Shown here: positions 43,635 through 53,238 of the stretch, piece after piece
Position numbering within the stretch: position 1 is the first letter of the stretch
Layout: each line of letters opens with the position of its first letter
Assembly (NCBI RefSeq): GCF_007002745.1
Contig: NZ_SGNY01000009.1
Coordinates: 186,001-250,000, forward strand
Length of the DNA: 64,000 bases
DNA from: Martinezella rhizogenes
GTDB taxonomy: Bacteria > Pseudomonadota > Alphaproteobacteria > Rhizobiales > Rhizobiaceae
Reading direction: 5' to 3'
The notes under the pieces: model-generated
What the model was told of the DNA's origin: nothing
Databases searched by the model: none
What the model saw: the letters and a program-made list of their open reading frames with translations, nothing else
Translations under genes and position numbers: made by a program

Positions 43635-46600
43635 TTAAAAACGAATGTTCAAACCGAACCTGCCGGCGTAACTATAGTTTTCGCTGAAATCACGCAGGGC
43701 AGTTCTGACGTTCGCCTCTCCATAAATTGCGTATTTTCCGTTCGCCCAATTGTATGTTCCACCTATGCCGAGACCACCCCGGAGCCGTTGGTGCCCGCTG
43801 GTGAATGCCACGCCTGCCACGTCGGTTCTGGTCTCCGGCAGGGCGTCATAATAAAGATTGGCAATGCCATAAGCGTGGATCCGATTTATCTCTCCCGCAT
43901 CGCCAACCCATGTGGTTTCAAAGTCGGACGACAGGCCAAGACGCATGGTCAGATCATCATCGTTATCGAGGGATACCTTTGTGCCAAAGACGTCGTCGAA
44001 ATCCTTGTAGCTGACATTGGAGTAGACAAGCTGCGCTTGCGGCGTCACTGCCCAGCCCCGACCAATGGCGATCTGCTGACCGGCTTCAAGACCAAGCGCG
44101 TAACCGAAACCATCATTGCCGCAGACGAGCCTCGTCGTTGCAGTCGAGGACGAAAGATTGCTGTCGTACCAGGTAAGGTTGGTCTGCCCATCTAGATAGA
44201 AACCGCCCTCGCCATACCAAGTCAGGGAGCCACCGAAACCATAGCCATTTCCCCCAATCGAACCATCGCCGAAAACCGAGGTTACGTCGCTGTCAATGGT
44301 GCCGTAATGCACAGAGAGGCTACCAACCAGGCTGCCGCTTTTTCCAGAGTGAAGCTCCAGATCCGAGCCGGCCTGCAACTGCCAGGTATCGACCCTGTAG
44401 TCTGCCGCTGTGGTCGAAGATTTCGGCGCCATACGATCATGGCTGCCGGTCATGCGCGCCCAGATGCCGCTATCGTCAGCCTCGTCAAATGCAGCCTGAA
44501 CCTCGTTCGTGTTGCGGTTCCAGACGCGGTTGCCGACGCGCTGCTGAAGCGTGTCCAGACTGTTGAAACGCTGCAGCACCGAAGCATAGGCTTCGTAAAC
44601 AGGTGCTCCGGGCTGATAGAGCGGACTTACCGACCCTCCTGAACCGGTTAGAGCCGAGCGCAGATACCAATTGCCATCGGTGGGTGTGGAGGCGCCGCCC
44701 TGATAAAGCCGGTAGGCGTAAGCTCCGGCCACCACCGCCGGATCACCCTTAAACAGATAGCTGCCCAACAGGGAAAAATTGCCGGCTGACACGCCTCCAA
44801 CCTCGATGATCTTGATGCCCTCAATCGTCTGGCCCCCAGCGCCACCCAGATTGATCACGCGGACATTGGTCGTGCCAGACGTGTTGCCAGTAACGACAAG
44901 CTGGTCGGCGGCAGAGCTGTCGTCACCCAGCACCGTTTCGATTTCGAGTGTGCCGCCACTGCCGATATAGTCGCCTGCGACAGTGAGCGTGCCGATGGAG
45001 TTGCCCGGCGCGATGGTGCCACCTGAAAAATTGGTGGTCGTGCCCAGCTGGCCAGTGCCCTGCAGACGACCGCCAACCACCTGCATCGATCCGCCAAGGG
45101 AGCCGTTTACGGAGAGGATGCCGTTATAGACGCCAGACGTGCCAAGGAGCGCCGAATTGTTGGCAGTCAACGTGGTTTGTCCGCTACCGAGTTGCTGCAC
45201 GCCACCCGCCCCTGAAATCGTGCCGCCGAATGTGACCACATCCGAACGGTCAAAGGCCAGAATACCGTCATTGGCAACGTCGCCGATGATACTGCCGCTG
45301 GTCCCGCCATCACCCAGCTTCAGGGTTCCAGCTGTGATTGTTGTGCCGCCTGCATATGTATTCGCGCCGGTCAGCGTCAAGGTTCCGGCACCAAGCTTGG
45401 TTAACTCGCCAACGCCGGATATTTCTGGCTCGATCCCGATGCTGAAACCGTTCGTATTAAAAAAACCTCCGCCAGACGCAAGGCGCAGCTGTTGGCCGTC
45501 GAAATTCGAGAAGAAGGTATTTTTGTCTTCGATGGCCCGTACGATACCACCGTCAAGCGTGACATTTGCGCTTCCCGAACCTCCACGAAAAAAGCTGGTC
45601 TCAAGCACGCCGCGCGCCGTCGCAGTACCGTTTATAGTGACCGTTCCGGACGCATTTGTCGCCGAGGAACCAAGCAAGACACCGGATTTCGCGTAAACCA
45701 GACCGCCATCTTCGATGGTGATGTCTCCAACACCATGGTTTCCCACGGTGAGGCTGGAGCTGGTGATCTGCCAGTTTGAGCCGATCCCTGTCACCGTGAC
45801 GCTTCCGACGCTACCAGGATTTGCACCAACATATCCCTGGGTGCTTGAGACGGTCGCACCATCTTCGATCAACATCGTACCGTTGGAAAAGCTGCCGACG
45901 GCAAGCTGGTCAGAATTGATCCACTTTGAACCCTGACCGGTCACGATGACGCTGCCCGCTAAGAACGTGTCACCTATGATCCCCAGGCCATTGCTGACAC
46001 TGCCGCCGTCCTCAATGCGTAAGCTGCCATTGTCGATCGAAAGACGCCCGGTGGTTTCCCACATGGAACCCGCACCCGAAACAAGCGCCGTTCCAAAATA
46101 CGTCCCACCAAGGCTCGCATCTGCGGTGACATTGACCTTGCCGCCTGCTCTGACTTCCAAACCCCCGGCCGCACCGTCGCCGATTACAAAATAATCCGTA
46201 TTGGTCCAGGTTGACGAATTACCGCCTGCGTCTTTTCCAGATACTATGACAGTGCCGCCCACAACTCCACTGTTGTTGGTCACAACCGCACCGCCGTTGA
46301 TGTTGAGAGTGCCCCCGGAGGTTCTCGTTTCCATTGTGCTCAGGCTCGAGCCTGTACCGGTCACCGTGACGACGGCACCCATATCGATGTTAACGTAATT
46401 ACCCTCAGCACTACGGCCTGAGATCAGTGCCGTTCCTGAAACCATCCCGATGTCAGTTGAGACGTCCGGGACAAGGCCCGTGTCCCAATTCCCGGCATCG
46501 AACCAGTCATTGTTTCCGGCTGAACCCGTCCAGCTCGCAGTTTGCGCCAGGGCTGGATAAGAGGCCGCTGTAAAAAGGCATCCAAGCAGGAGGCTGCGCG

Positions 46601-46682
46601 ACGAACGAAGGTGCTTCGCTTTTGGGCTTCCCGAGCTCCGGATACTTGGCTTGTCCGGCATCAGACGTGGTTGTTTCAGCAT
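43635..46682 (-). CDS. Autotransporter with beta-helix passenger and C-terminal beta-barrel
   Basis: A 1015-residue type Va secretion protein. An extended signal region (residues 1-47, ending SYPALAQ) is followed by a passenger of repeated beta-helix turns, with units such as GTMLIEDGATVSS and GDITIEDGGLVYA, Gly/Asn/Thr/Ser-rich. A PATR-like repeat (YAGGTTITAGTLKLGDGG) comes near residue 440. The barrel fills the last 280 or so residues and ends in FGLNIRF, with the terminal aromatic needed for outer-membrane assembly. The passenger has no visible catalytic motif, so adhesion is the likely role. Candidate starts are ATG 46682 and 46661. Confidence 0.9.
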   Translation of the reverse strand: MLKQPRLMPDKPSIRSSGSPKAKHLRSSRSLLLGCLFTAASYPALAQTASWTGSAGNNDWFDAGNWDTGLVPDVSTDIGMVSGTALISGRSAEGNYVNIDMGAVVTVTGTGSSLSTMETRTSGGTLNINGGAVVTNNSGVVGGTVIVSGKDAGGNSSTWTNTDYFVIGDGAAGGLEVRAGGKVNVTADASLGGTYFGTALVSGAGSMWETTGRLSIDNGSLRIEDGGSVSNGLGIIGDTFLAGSVIVTGQGSKWINSDQLAVGSFSNGTMLIEDGATVSSTQGYVGANPGSVGSVTVTGIGSNWQITSSSLTVGNHGVGDITIEDGGLVYAKSGVLLGSSATNASGTVTINGTATARGVLETSFFRGGSGSANVTLDGGIVRAIEDKNTFFSNFDGQQLRLASGGGFFNTNGFSIGIEPEISGVGELTKLGAGTLTLTGANTYAGGTTITAGTLKLGDGGTSGSIIGDVANDGILAFDRSDVVTFGGTISGAGGVQQLGSGQTTLTANNSALLGTSGVYNGILSVNGSLGGSMQVVGGRLQGTGQLGTTTNFSGGTIAPGNSIGTLTVAGDYIGSGGTLEIETVLGDDSSAADQLVVTGNTSGTTNVRVINLGGAGGQTIEGIKIIEVGGVSAGNFSLLGSYLFKGDPAVVAGAYAYRLYQGGASTPTDGNWYLRSALTGSGGSVSPLYQPGAPVYEAYASVLQRFNSLDTLQQRVGNRVWNRNTNEVQAAFDEADDSGIWARMTGSHDRMAPKSSTTAADYRVDTWQLQAGSDLELHSGKSGSLVGSLSVHYGTIDSDVTSVFGDGSIGGNGYGFGGSLTWYGEGGFYLDGQTNLTWYDSNLSSSTATTRLVCGNDGFGYALGLEAGQQIAIGRGWAVTPQAQLVYSNVSYKDFDDVFGTKVSLDNDDDLTMRLGLSSDFETTWVGDAGEINRIHAYGIANLYYDALPETRTDVAGVAFTSGHQRLRGGLGIGGTYNWANGKYAIYGEANVRTALRDFSENYSYAGRFGLNIRF

Positions 46683-47040
46683 CGCGCGCCCCGAAGCAGA
46701 CTACCTTGAATGAATCACATTCGAATCTCCTCATATAAGAAGGGTTTATGGTTAACAGAAAGTGGATTTCCGGTTGTATTCCCCGGTCGATCGGACAACC
46801 AGCATGCTTTCGCTCTACCCTGGTTGAAGGAAGTTTTCAGCGAAATCGCTTCACCGCTGTTTAGCGTCTCTGAGACCGATACACAGTCGTATCGAGCATG
46901 CAGTTTCGCCCAGGGTTATGAGCATTGCCCGGCTTGTTTTCGGCCTGGATGAATACATGGCCAATTCCTGGTTCAAGTCGTCGTTTTGCATCATGATGTC
47001 ACGTCATAAGGGCGTCGGAAGTGACATCATGATCGTTTGT
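46683..47040. other. Intergenic stretch upstream of the autotransporter
   Basis: About 360 bp between the autotransporter start and the DJ-1 fragment. Apart from the 13-bp inverted repeat at 46990-47033, I see no supported gene. The autotransporter promoter must lie here. Confidence 0.5.
46990..47033. repeat. Perfect 13-bp inverted repeat
   Basis: ATCATGATGTCAC (46990-47002) and GTGACATCATGAT (47021-47033) pair perfectly with an 18-bp spacer. It lies just beyond the stop of the truncated DJ-1 fragment. There is no T tract, so a regulatory site is as likely as a terminator. Confidence 0.7.
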
Positions 47041-47385
47041 TTACTGCGTCTTTGTTTCGAGGGCCTTCACAATGGCCTCACCGAATGCCCTGGCCGAGGC
47101 TGGGTTCTGGCCTGTGATGAGACGGCCATCGACAACAATCTTGTTCTCGAAAATCGGTGCCTCTTCAAATATTGCCCCAGCGTTCTTCAGCGCGCCCTCA
47201 AGCTCGAAAGGAACGATCTTGTCATAGTGGCGGGAGGCTTCTTCTTCTGCAGTGAACCCCGTGAGCTGGCGTCCGTTGATAAGGCTTTTGCCGTTGCTCA
47301 GCTTCACATTCAAAAGACCTGCCGGACCGTGGCAAACGGCACTGACGATGCCGTTGCTCCCATAAATATGCGGCAATTCGCTTGC
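47041..47385 (-). pseudogene. DJ-1/PfpI (Hsp31-like) C-terminal fragment
   Basis: The minus-strand frame reads IVSAVCHGPAGLLNVKLSNG, which is the nucleophile elbow (Cys) of Hsp31-like DJ-1/PfpI proteins, and then TGFTAEEEASR, the usual continuation, to a stop at 47041. The upstream half of the domain is absent: past about 47385 the frame is antisense to a LysR fragment. Intact members are about 220-230 residues; about 115 remain. The ORF start at 47520 is not native. Confidence 0.75.
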
Positions 47386-47592
47386 CAGGGTCTGGGCCTC
47401 ATCTATTCGTCGACGTTCCACACTTCCAGCGAACTCGCCCAGGGTCTGCTCGAACCCGCTTTGCTCGATTACTCTCCCGGCGGCGATGGCCTCTTTCTCT
47501 ACTTCACCAAGGCCGCCCAAAGCCAGCCCAAGTTACGGGCATTCATTGACACCTGCTCGAAGCTGCGCAAACAGTCCAGGTCAGTGACGTGA
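47386..47592 (+). pseudogene. LysR regulator C-terminal fragment
   Basis: The plus-strand frame from about 47383 reads CQGLGLIYSSTF, then LLEPALLDYSPGGDGLFLYF and SQPKLRAFIDTC, matching the end of the LysR effector domain, to a stop at 47590-47592. The DNA-binding half is missing. Its 5' edge abuts the DJ-1 fragment, so a deletion probably removed the shared promoter and both 5' halves of a divergent regulator-target pair. Confidence 0.75.
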
Positions 47593-48200
47593 TGTATATT
47601 TAATTCCGACCATAAGCGGTGATGCCTCCGGCCCTGCCGCGCACTGTCAGGCTTGGAAACAACATCCAGCCTCTCATTAAATCAGGTCTGCCTGCAGCAG
47701 CCTCAAGAATGTCCGGGGGCTGGCCGTCGTGATCTTCTGGCTGCGTCATGGCGTTACGACAGGTGCCCAATGGCCCTCTTCTCCGCCATCGCTCTCGCCG
47801 CAACTGTTATCGTCTAGTTCTGATCAACGAGCCCTGGCCCTGGCGAGAAACACACATCATTGAACGTGCGTTCGGCGTCGGACCGAGCGCATTGACGAAA
47901 GCGGTAGCCCTGCTCGCGCAGGATCTCGAAGGTCAGACCGCTTGACGGCGGAGAAGCAGGAGTTCTCCAACCAACCGGAATTTTTGCAACGGAGCCCCAT
48001 GTGTCGCGGGCAACGCTTTTGATGGGTCCGGAATCCCATGAGTAAGCACGGCGTCCATTTCTCCAGCAATATGAGTGCTGCTGGCGCGCGCGCCGTCGAC
48101 TAATGCACCACGGTAGTTCATGAAATTAGAGTGATAATTCTGATGGGATCGCACGCTGAAAGCGTAGCCGATGACGTGATCAGATTGAGAGGCAGAGCTG
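47593..48200. other. Gene-poor stretch with only fragmentary frames
   Basis: About 600 bp. Short frames such as 47748-47945 (+) and 47933-48154 (-) exist but none has a convincing ribosome site or domain. The region may hold further decayed genes, consistent with the deletion next to it. The GntP permease promoter is probably near its right end. Confidence 0.5.
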
Positions 48201-49637
48201 ATGGGGCTATTTGGAATTCTGCTCGGACTAGGCTTTCTGATGTGGTTTGCCTACCGCGGATGGAGCGTGTTGCTCCTGGCGCCTGCGGCAGCTCTTATAG
48301 TCGCAGTCTTCTCCGGCGAGCCGCTTTTGCCACACTGGACGTCGACATTCATGAGCGGCACCGCACGTTTCGTGATGCAATGGTTCCCCATGTTTTTGCT
48401 CGGTGGCATCTTTGGAAAAATGATGGATGACAGCGGATCGATTACGTCGATCGCTCGTTTCCTGACGGAGCGGCTGGGTGTCAAGCGAACCATGCTCTCC
48501 GTTGTCCTGGCGTCCGCCGTCGTCACCTATGGTGGCGTCAGCGTCTTCGTTGCATTTTTCGTGCTGGTGCCCATGGCAAGGGAAATGTTCCGCGCTGCCA
48601 ATATCCCGGCGCGCCTCATGCCGGCGGCCATCGGTCTCGGCGCCTTTACCTTCACCATGTCAGCGATGCCGGGCACGCCCTCGACAAACAACGCGATACC
48701 GATGCCATATTTCGGCACGACGACGTTTGCGGCGCCCGGTCTTGGTATCATTGCCTCCATTATCACATTCGCCTTCGGAATGTGGTGGCTGGCACGCATT
48801 GAGGCGAAAGCCCGTGCCGCCGGAGAAGGATATACCGATGATGAAAAGCCGGTTGTCATCAGTGAAAAGACCCGCGAGCAAGCGACCATTTCAGGGGACT
48901 TTGATCCAAACGAGCTGACCCACGGACAGAGGAGCAAACAGGCGCCATCGTTCCTTTTCGCCGTTCTGCCGCTGATCGTCGTGATTGGGGTCAACTTCCT
49001 GATGGCCCTGGTGATATTGCCGAGGGTCGATTTTTCGCGGGCCGAAACCGCGCTCGGGATCAATATCGCCTCCACCATTGGCGTATGGGCTGTCCTTCTT
49101 GCCCTGGCAGCGGCGATCATTACCGTCATTGCGATCAATTTCGGCCGGTTGGGGTCGCTGCGCGAGAGCCTTGATGCAGGATCCAATTCAGCGGTTCTTC
49201 CCATCATGACAGTGGCGAGCCTTGTCGGTTTCGGCGCCGTTGTCGCGGCCATGCCGGCCTTTATGGTCGTGCGGGACGCGGTGCTGCAAATACCGGGCGG
49301 TCCACTCGTTTCACTGGTCGTGGCGATGAACACCCTGGCCGGGCTGACCGGGACAGCGTCTGGCGGGATGGCAATCGCACTCAATGCGCTCGGCGCGGAA
49401 TATATGCGCCTTGCGGCCGAATACGGCATCGACCCTGCCCTGATGCATCGTCTGACGACGATCAGCGCCGGCACGCTGGATGCCCTGCCGCACAATGGTA
49501 CGGTGCTGCTCCTCCTGCAGATCAGCAAGCAGACGCACGCCGGAAGCTATTTCGACATGATCATGACGGTCATTGTCGGCGTCATCCTCTCTCTCATCGC
49601 AGTCTTTTTTCTCGGTTCGATGTTCGGCTCATTCTGA
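48201..49637 (+). CDS. GntP family permease
   Basis: A 478-residue protein with 12 or more membrane helices. Family segments include MFLLGGIFGKMMDDSGSITS, VTYGGVSVFVAFFVLVP and TGTASGGMAIALNALG, typical of GntP-type gluconate/hydroxy-acid:H+ symporters. A hydrophilic loop near residues 205-250 divides the halves. It is not linked to a kinase or dehydrogenase here, so the transported acid (gluconate, 3-hydroxybutyrate or another) is open. It ends 85 bp before the urease locus. Confidence 0.85.
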   Translation: MGLFGILLGLGFLMWFAYRGWSVLLLAPAAALIVAVFSGEPLLPHWTSTFMSGTARFVMQWFPMFLLGGIFGKMMDDSGSITSIARFLTERLGVKRTMLSVVLASAVVTYGGVSVFVAFFVLVPMAREMFRAANIPARLMPAAIGLGAFTFTMSAMPGTPSTNNAIPMPYFGTTTFAAPGLGIIASIITFAFGMWWLARIEAKARAAGEGYTDDEKPVVISEKTREQATISGDFDPNELTHGQRSKQAPSFLFAVLPLIVVIGVNFLMALVILPRVDFSRAETALGINIASTIGVWAVLLALAAAIITVIAINFGRLGSLRESLDAGSNSAVLPIMTVASLVGFGAVVAAMPAFMVVRDAVLQIPGGPLVSLVVAMNTLAGLTGTASGGMAIALNALGAEYMRLAAEYGIDPALMHRLTTISAGTLDALPHNGTVLLLLQISKQTHAGSYFDMIMTVIVGVILSLIAVFFLGSMFGSF

Positions 49638-49721
49638 GCGGGCACCGCACGCTGATCCCGCCTGTTCGGGATCCGGTGACAATTCATAGGCTTACCCGTT
49701 CAACGTTATGGAGACCGTGCC

Positions 49722-50300
49722 ATGAAGAAAATGTCCGTTCTGATCCTGATACCGTTACTGATGGCCAGCACCCCGGCACTCGCACATGTCGGCCATGGCG
49801 AGCATGGCTCATTCATGTCCGGGTTCATGCACCCGCTTTCCGGCTGGGATCACATCCTTGCCATGGTCGCGGTCGGCCTTTCAGCTGCCATGCTCGGGGG
49901 ACGTTCCCTGATCGCCATTCCTGCAACTTTTGTCGCTTTGATGCTGGTCGGCTTTATCGTGGCGCTCGCGGGTGTGCACATCCCCCTGGTCGAGCCGGTC
50001 ATTCTCGCTTCGACAATCATCATCGGTCTTTCGGTCGCGGTTGCGCGTCCGGTCTCGCCGGTGCTCGTCGCCATGATTGTCGGCGGGTTCGCTTTTTTCC
50101 ACGGACACGCCCATGGCACCGAACTGGCCAACCAGAGCGCCCTGGTCTTCGGAGCAGGTTTTGGCGTCGCGACGGCATTGCTGCACATGATCGGCATGGG
50201 AACGGGCATCGTCGCCGAGCGGCTGACGCGCGGGACAGCTGCTCTGCGCCTGGCCGGTGGCGCGACCGCACTTGGCGGCGTCCTTTTACTCGCAAGCTGA
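49722..50300 (+). CDS. ureJ: HupE/UreJ family nickel transporter
   Basis: A 192-residue membrane protein with a signal peptide (ending TPALAH) and about six helices. The HupE/UreJ signature HPLSGWDHILAMVAVGLSA follows a His-rich segment (HVGHGEHGSF), both expected for nickel handling. It is first in the urease locus and would supply Ni2+ for urease. Start at ATG 49722. Confidence 0.9.
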   Translation: MKKMSVLILIPLLMASTPALAHVGHGEHGSFMSGFMHPLSGWDHILAMVAVGLSAAMLGGRSLIAIPATFVALMLVGFIVALAGVHIPLVEPVILASTIIIGLSVAVARPVSPVLVAMIVGGFAFFHGHAHGTELANQSALVFGAGFGVATALLHMIGMGTGIVAERLTRGTAALRLAGGATALGGVLLLAS

Positions 50301-50383
50301 CTGGCCGAATGCACGTGATGAAACATGTGAAGCCAAAGGGGTCGGCATAGGGCCGGCTTTAGCGATAGCTCCGGGAGAACCAT

Positions 50384-51064
50384 GTGACGCAACAGACATC
50401 CGGTGGCCTGCCCATCCAGCTTCTGCGCCTGGTGAGCCCAAGCCAGCCCGTCGGCTCGTTTTCCTACTCCCGCAGTCTGGAATGGGCAGTGCACGACAGG
50501 ATTGTTTACGATGAGGCAAGTGCCGCAGCCTGGATATTCGGTCTTGTCGAGCACAGCTACTCTGTCTGCGATGCGGCTTTGTTCCTGCGCATGATGCGGG
50601 CGATGAAGGTCGGGGATCGTGATGCGTTCCTGAAGGCTGATACTTGGCTGTCGGCAGCGCGGGAAAGCCGGGAGATCGAACTGGAAGACAAGCAGATGGG
50701 CGCATCGATGTTGAAGGTTCTGCAGGATCTCGGCGTGTCGTCCGCCAAATCCTTCAAGGGGTCGAAGCTGACATATCCGGCAGCCTTCACGCTGGCGGCG
50801 ACGCACTGGAACATCTCGGAGACCGATGCGCTGCGGGGGCTTCTATGGAGTACGGTCGAAGGCCAGGTGTCTGCGGCCATTCGGCTGGTCCCGCTGGGGC
50901 ACACGGCCGGCCAGCGCCTCCTTATTGCTGCAGATGACGTCATCGAGCGGTCGGCGAGAAAGGCCGAGACGGTCACCGACGATGAAATAGGCAATGCCGC
51001 GCCCGTCATGGCCATGGCGAGCGCCTGGCATGAAACGCAATACAGCCGGCTCTTTCGTTCCTAG
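50384..51064 (+). CDS. ureF: Urease accessory protein UreF
   Basis: A 226-residue protein starting at GTG with CGGGAG upstream. The UreF pattern LLRLVSPSQPVGSFSYSRSLEWAV opens the protein, and YPAAFTLAATHW and GQRLL are also seen. UreF works with UreD and UreG to load nickel into urease, gating the GTPase. It lies between ureJ and a YqhA-like gene, apart from ureD, which is unusual. Confidence 0.9.
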   Translation: MTQQTSGGLPIQLLRLVSPSQPVGSFSYSRSLEWAVHDRIVYDEASAAAWIFGLVEHSYSVCDAALFLRMMRAMKVGDRDAFLKADTWLSAARESREIELEDKQMGASMLKVLQDLGVSSAKSFKGSKLTYPAAFTLAATHWNISETDALRGLLWSTVEGQVSAAIRLVPLGHTAGQRLLIAADDVIERSARKAETVTDDEIGNAAPVMAMASAWHETQYSRLFRS

Positions 51065-51130
51065 GTGCCAATGGAGTCCGCAGGAACGCATCTTGCCGGT
51101 ATCACACGATAGTCCAGGGAGGGCTATGCA

Positions 51131-51691
51131 TTGATTTCATTGTTTCGTGGCCTCCGGTCCGTTCTCATCCTTGCCGCCGCGGGTGTGCTTTTCGGCGCCT
51201 TCCTGATGTTCTGGGAAGCCATACTGATGCTTGTGGACAGTTTCCGGATGGCCCGGCTGAACCCCGATATGTCCGTCATCGTCGCGGTGCTGCGCGCAAC
51301 GGACAAAATTCTCCTGGGCATCGTGTTGATGGTGGTGGGCTGCGGTATTGCACTTGGCTTTGCGCTCGACATCCCGCCCGAGCAGCGATCGAAGCTGCCG
51401 CAATGGATGATCATCGATACCGTAGCGGAGCTCAAGAACCTCTTCTTCCAGATGATCATCCTTTATCTCGTTGTGCATTTTGCCGCCCAGGTCGGTGAAA
51501 TGCAGATGCCTTTGCAATGGGAAGCGCTGGTGCTTCCGATATCCGCGCTCCTTTTGGCAGGAGCAATGAAGTTGACCGCGAGTTCGCACCATCTGGCAGA
51601 AGGGACACGGAGCGAAAAACGCAGCGATCACACGAAGGACGTGGTGCGACAAGCCGGCGCAAAGCCGGCTGAGCAACCACCTTCCGAATAG
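51131..51691 (+). CDS. YqhA/UPF0114-like membrane protein in urease locus
   Basis: A 186-residue membrane protein with four helices (near 10-35, 55-80, 100-125, 130-150) and a hydrophilic tail. The layout and FWEAILMLVDSFRMARLNPD, then LRATDKILLGIVLMVVGCGIALGF, fit the YqhA/UPF0114 family of unknown function. The start is TTG, with AGGGAGGG 7 bases upstream. It sits between ureF and ureD on the same strand, 12 bp before ureD. A role in nickel or urea handling is only a guess from position. Confidence 0.75.
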   Translation: MISLFRGLRSVLILAAAGVLFGAFLMFWEAILMLVDSFRMARLNPDMSVIVAVLRATDKILLGIVLMVVGCGIALGFALDIPPEQRSKLPQWMIIDTVAELKNLFFQMIILYLVVHFAAQVGEMQMPLQWEALVLPISALLLAGAMKLTASSHHLAEGTRSEKRSDHTKDVVRQAGAKPAEQPPSE

Positions 51692-51703
51692 CTGGAGGTG
51701 CCG

Positions 51704-52585
51704 GTGGACTTGAATCGTAGCGCAGGCCGCCAGGAGCGATCACGAGAGGGATTTTCGCCCATGGTCAACGGATGGAATGCGCAGCTCGAATTGTGGTTTG
51801 CGCAATCCCACGGGAAGACCCGCCTCATGCACAGACGCCATAGCGGGCCGCTTGCGGTTCAACGTGCCTTTCATCCCGAAAGCGATGGCTCCGCGCATGT
51901 CTACATTCTGCATCCGCCGGGCGGCGTTGCAGGTGGCGATGTCCTCGACATCAATTGTCGCCTTGCTCCGCAGGCGCGCTGCGTCCTCACCACCCCCGGT
52001 GCGACGAAATTCTACCGCACCGATGGCGGCGCGAGCGTGCAACGCACGCAGATCGACGTTGGCGAAAACGGTATCTGCGAAAATCTCCCGCAGGAAACCA
52101 TTCTTTTTGAGGGTGCGGATGCTTCCATCAACACCCGCGTCACGCTTGCGGGCAATGCCGTTTATGCCGGCTGGGACTTTATCAGCCTCGGCCGCCCAGC
52201 GGCGGGGGAACGTTTCGTGACCGGTGGGCTTCAGCAACGTGTCGAGATATTTCGCGATGGCGAGCTTATCTGGTTCGAGCGAATGGCGTTTTCGCGCTCA
52301 CCGGAGATTCTGGACGCCCCGGTCTTTTTTGCCGGGCGCCCGATCGTCGGAACAATGGTCTACGCGGGACCCGCGCTCGAAAACACCGTCGAATGTATTC
52401 GCGAGACGCTTGGCACACAGGCGACAGGTGTTTTTTCGGTCAGCCAGCTCGAGCATGTGATCGTCTGCCGTTACCTCGGCCAGCGCATGTCCGAAGGCAA
52501 GGCGCTTTTTCTCCAGGCGTGGAGCATTCTTCGCGAACGAGGCCTCATGAAAAAGGCCGTCGCTCCACGCATCTGGGCAACGTGA
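51704..52585 (+). CDS. ureD: Urease accessory protein UreD (UreH)
   Basis: A 293-residue protein. I choose GTG 51704 since GGAGG lies 5 bases upstream; a GTG at 51698 overlaps that site. UreD features include HPPGGVAGGDVLDI and TTPGATKFYR near residues 65-110, then QETILFEGADA. UreD binds the urease apoprotein and recruits UreF/UreG for nickel insertion. It lies 25 bp before ureA. Confidence 0.92.
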   Translation: MDLNRSAGRQERSREGFSPMVNGWNAQLELWFAQSHGKTRLMHRRHSGPLAVQRAFHPESDGSAHVYILHPPGGVAGGDVLDINCRLAPQARCVLTTPGATKFYRTDGGASVQRTQIDVGENGICENLPQETILFEGADASINTRVTLAGNAVYAGWDFISLGRPAAGERFVTGGLQQRVEIFRDGELIWFERMAFSRSPEILDAPVFFAGRPIVGTMVYAGPALENTVECIRETLGTQATGVFSVSQLEHVIVCRYLGQRMSEGKALFLQAWSILRERGLMKKAVAPRIWAT

Positions 52586-52610
52586 ACCAGCAAAACGATG
52601 AGGGCTACCC

Positions 52611-52913
52611 ATGGAACTGCTACCGCGTGAAAAGGACAAACTCCTGATCTTTACCGCTGCACTGCTCGCAGAACGGCGCAGGGCAAAGGGCCTGAAACTC
52701 AACTACCCAGAGGTGGTAGCCTTTATCTCAGGGGCTCTGCTGGAGGGCGCCCGCGAAGGGCGAACAGTCGCCGATCTCATGTCGTATGGCGCGACATTGT
52801 TGACCCGTGAAGAGGTCATGGAGGGCGTGCCCGAGATGATCCACGACATACAGGTCGAAGCGACTTTTCCCGATGGTACGAAACTCGTCACCGTCCACAA
52901 CCCCATTCCCTGA
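52611..52913 (+). CDS. ureA: Urease gamma subunit
   Basis: A 100-residue protein, the normal length for UreA. It starts [20 protein letters not shown], with [20 protein letters not shown] and the C-terminal VTVHNPIP. It packs against UreB and UreC in the trimer of (UreABC) units. The separate small subunit, not fused to UreB, matches alphaproteobacterial ureases. Ends 10 bp before ureB. Confidence 0.95.
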   Translation: MELLPREKDKLLIFTAALLAERRRAKGLKLNYPEVVAFISGALLEGAREGRTVADLMSYGATLLTREEVMEGVPEMIHDIQVEATFPDGTKLVTVHNPIP

Positions 52914-52923
52914 GGAGGCTATC

Positions 52924-53229
52924 ATGATTCCCGGCGAATATTTTATCGAGGATGGCTCCATCGAGCTCAACAAGGATCGGCAGACGCGCAAGATCGACGT
53001 TGCCAACTCCGGCGACAGACCGATCCAGGTGGGGTCCCACTATCACTTCTATGAAACGAATGAAGCGCTGCTGTTCGACCGGGAGGCCAGCCGTGGCTTC
53101 CGGCTCAATATTCCTGCCGGAACGGCAGTCCGCTTCGAGCCGGGGCAGGAGCGCACGGTCGAGCTCGTGGCGCTCGATGGTGGAAGAGAGGTTTACGGTT
53201 TCAACGCCAAGGTTATGGGCAAGCTCTAG
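52924..53229 (+). CDS. ureB: Urease beta subunit
   Basis: A 101-residue UreB starting [19 protein letters not shown] after a GAGGAGG site. [14 protein letters not shown] is the signature, and the C-terminal [11 protein letters not shown] is typical. I use ATG 52924; the open frame runs back into ureA. It stabilises the UreC active site. Confidence 0.95.
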   Translation: MIPGEYFIEDGSIELNKDRQTRKIDVANSGDRPIQVGSHYHFYETNEALLFDREASRGFRLNIPAGTAVRFEPGQERTVELVALDGGREVYGFNAKVMGKL

Positions 53230-53238
53230 GAGGCAAGG

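Noticed and set aside
46918..47592. A 224-codon plus-strand frame that could be called a gene.
   Set aside because: Only the last 69 codons look like a protein (LysR end); the rest is antisense to the DJ-1 fragment and has no ribosome site or domain.
47748..48154. Short frames on both strands that might be a small regulator.
   Set aside because: No domain, no ribosome site and mutual overlap; left as an undefined gene-poor stretch.
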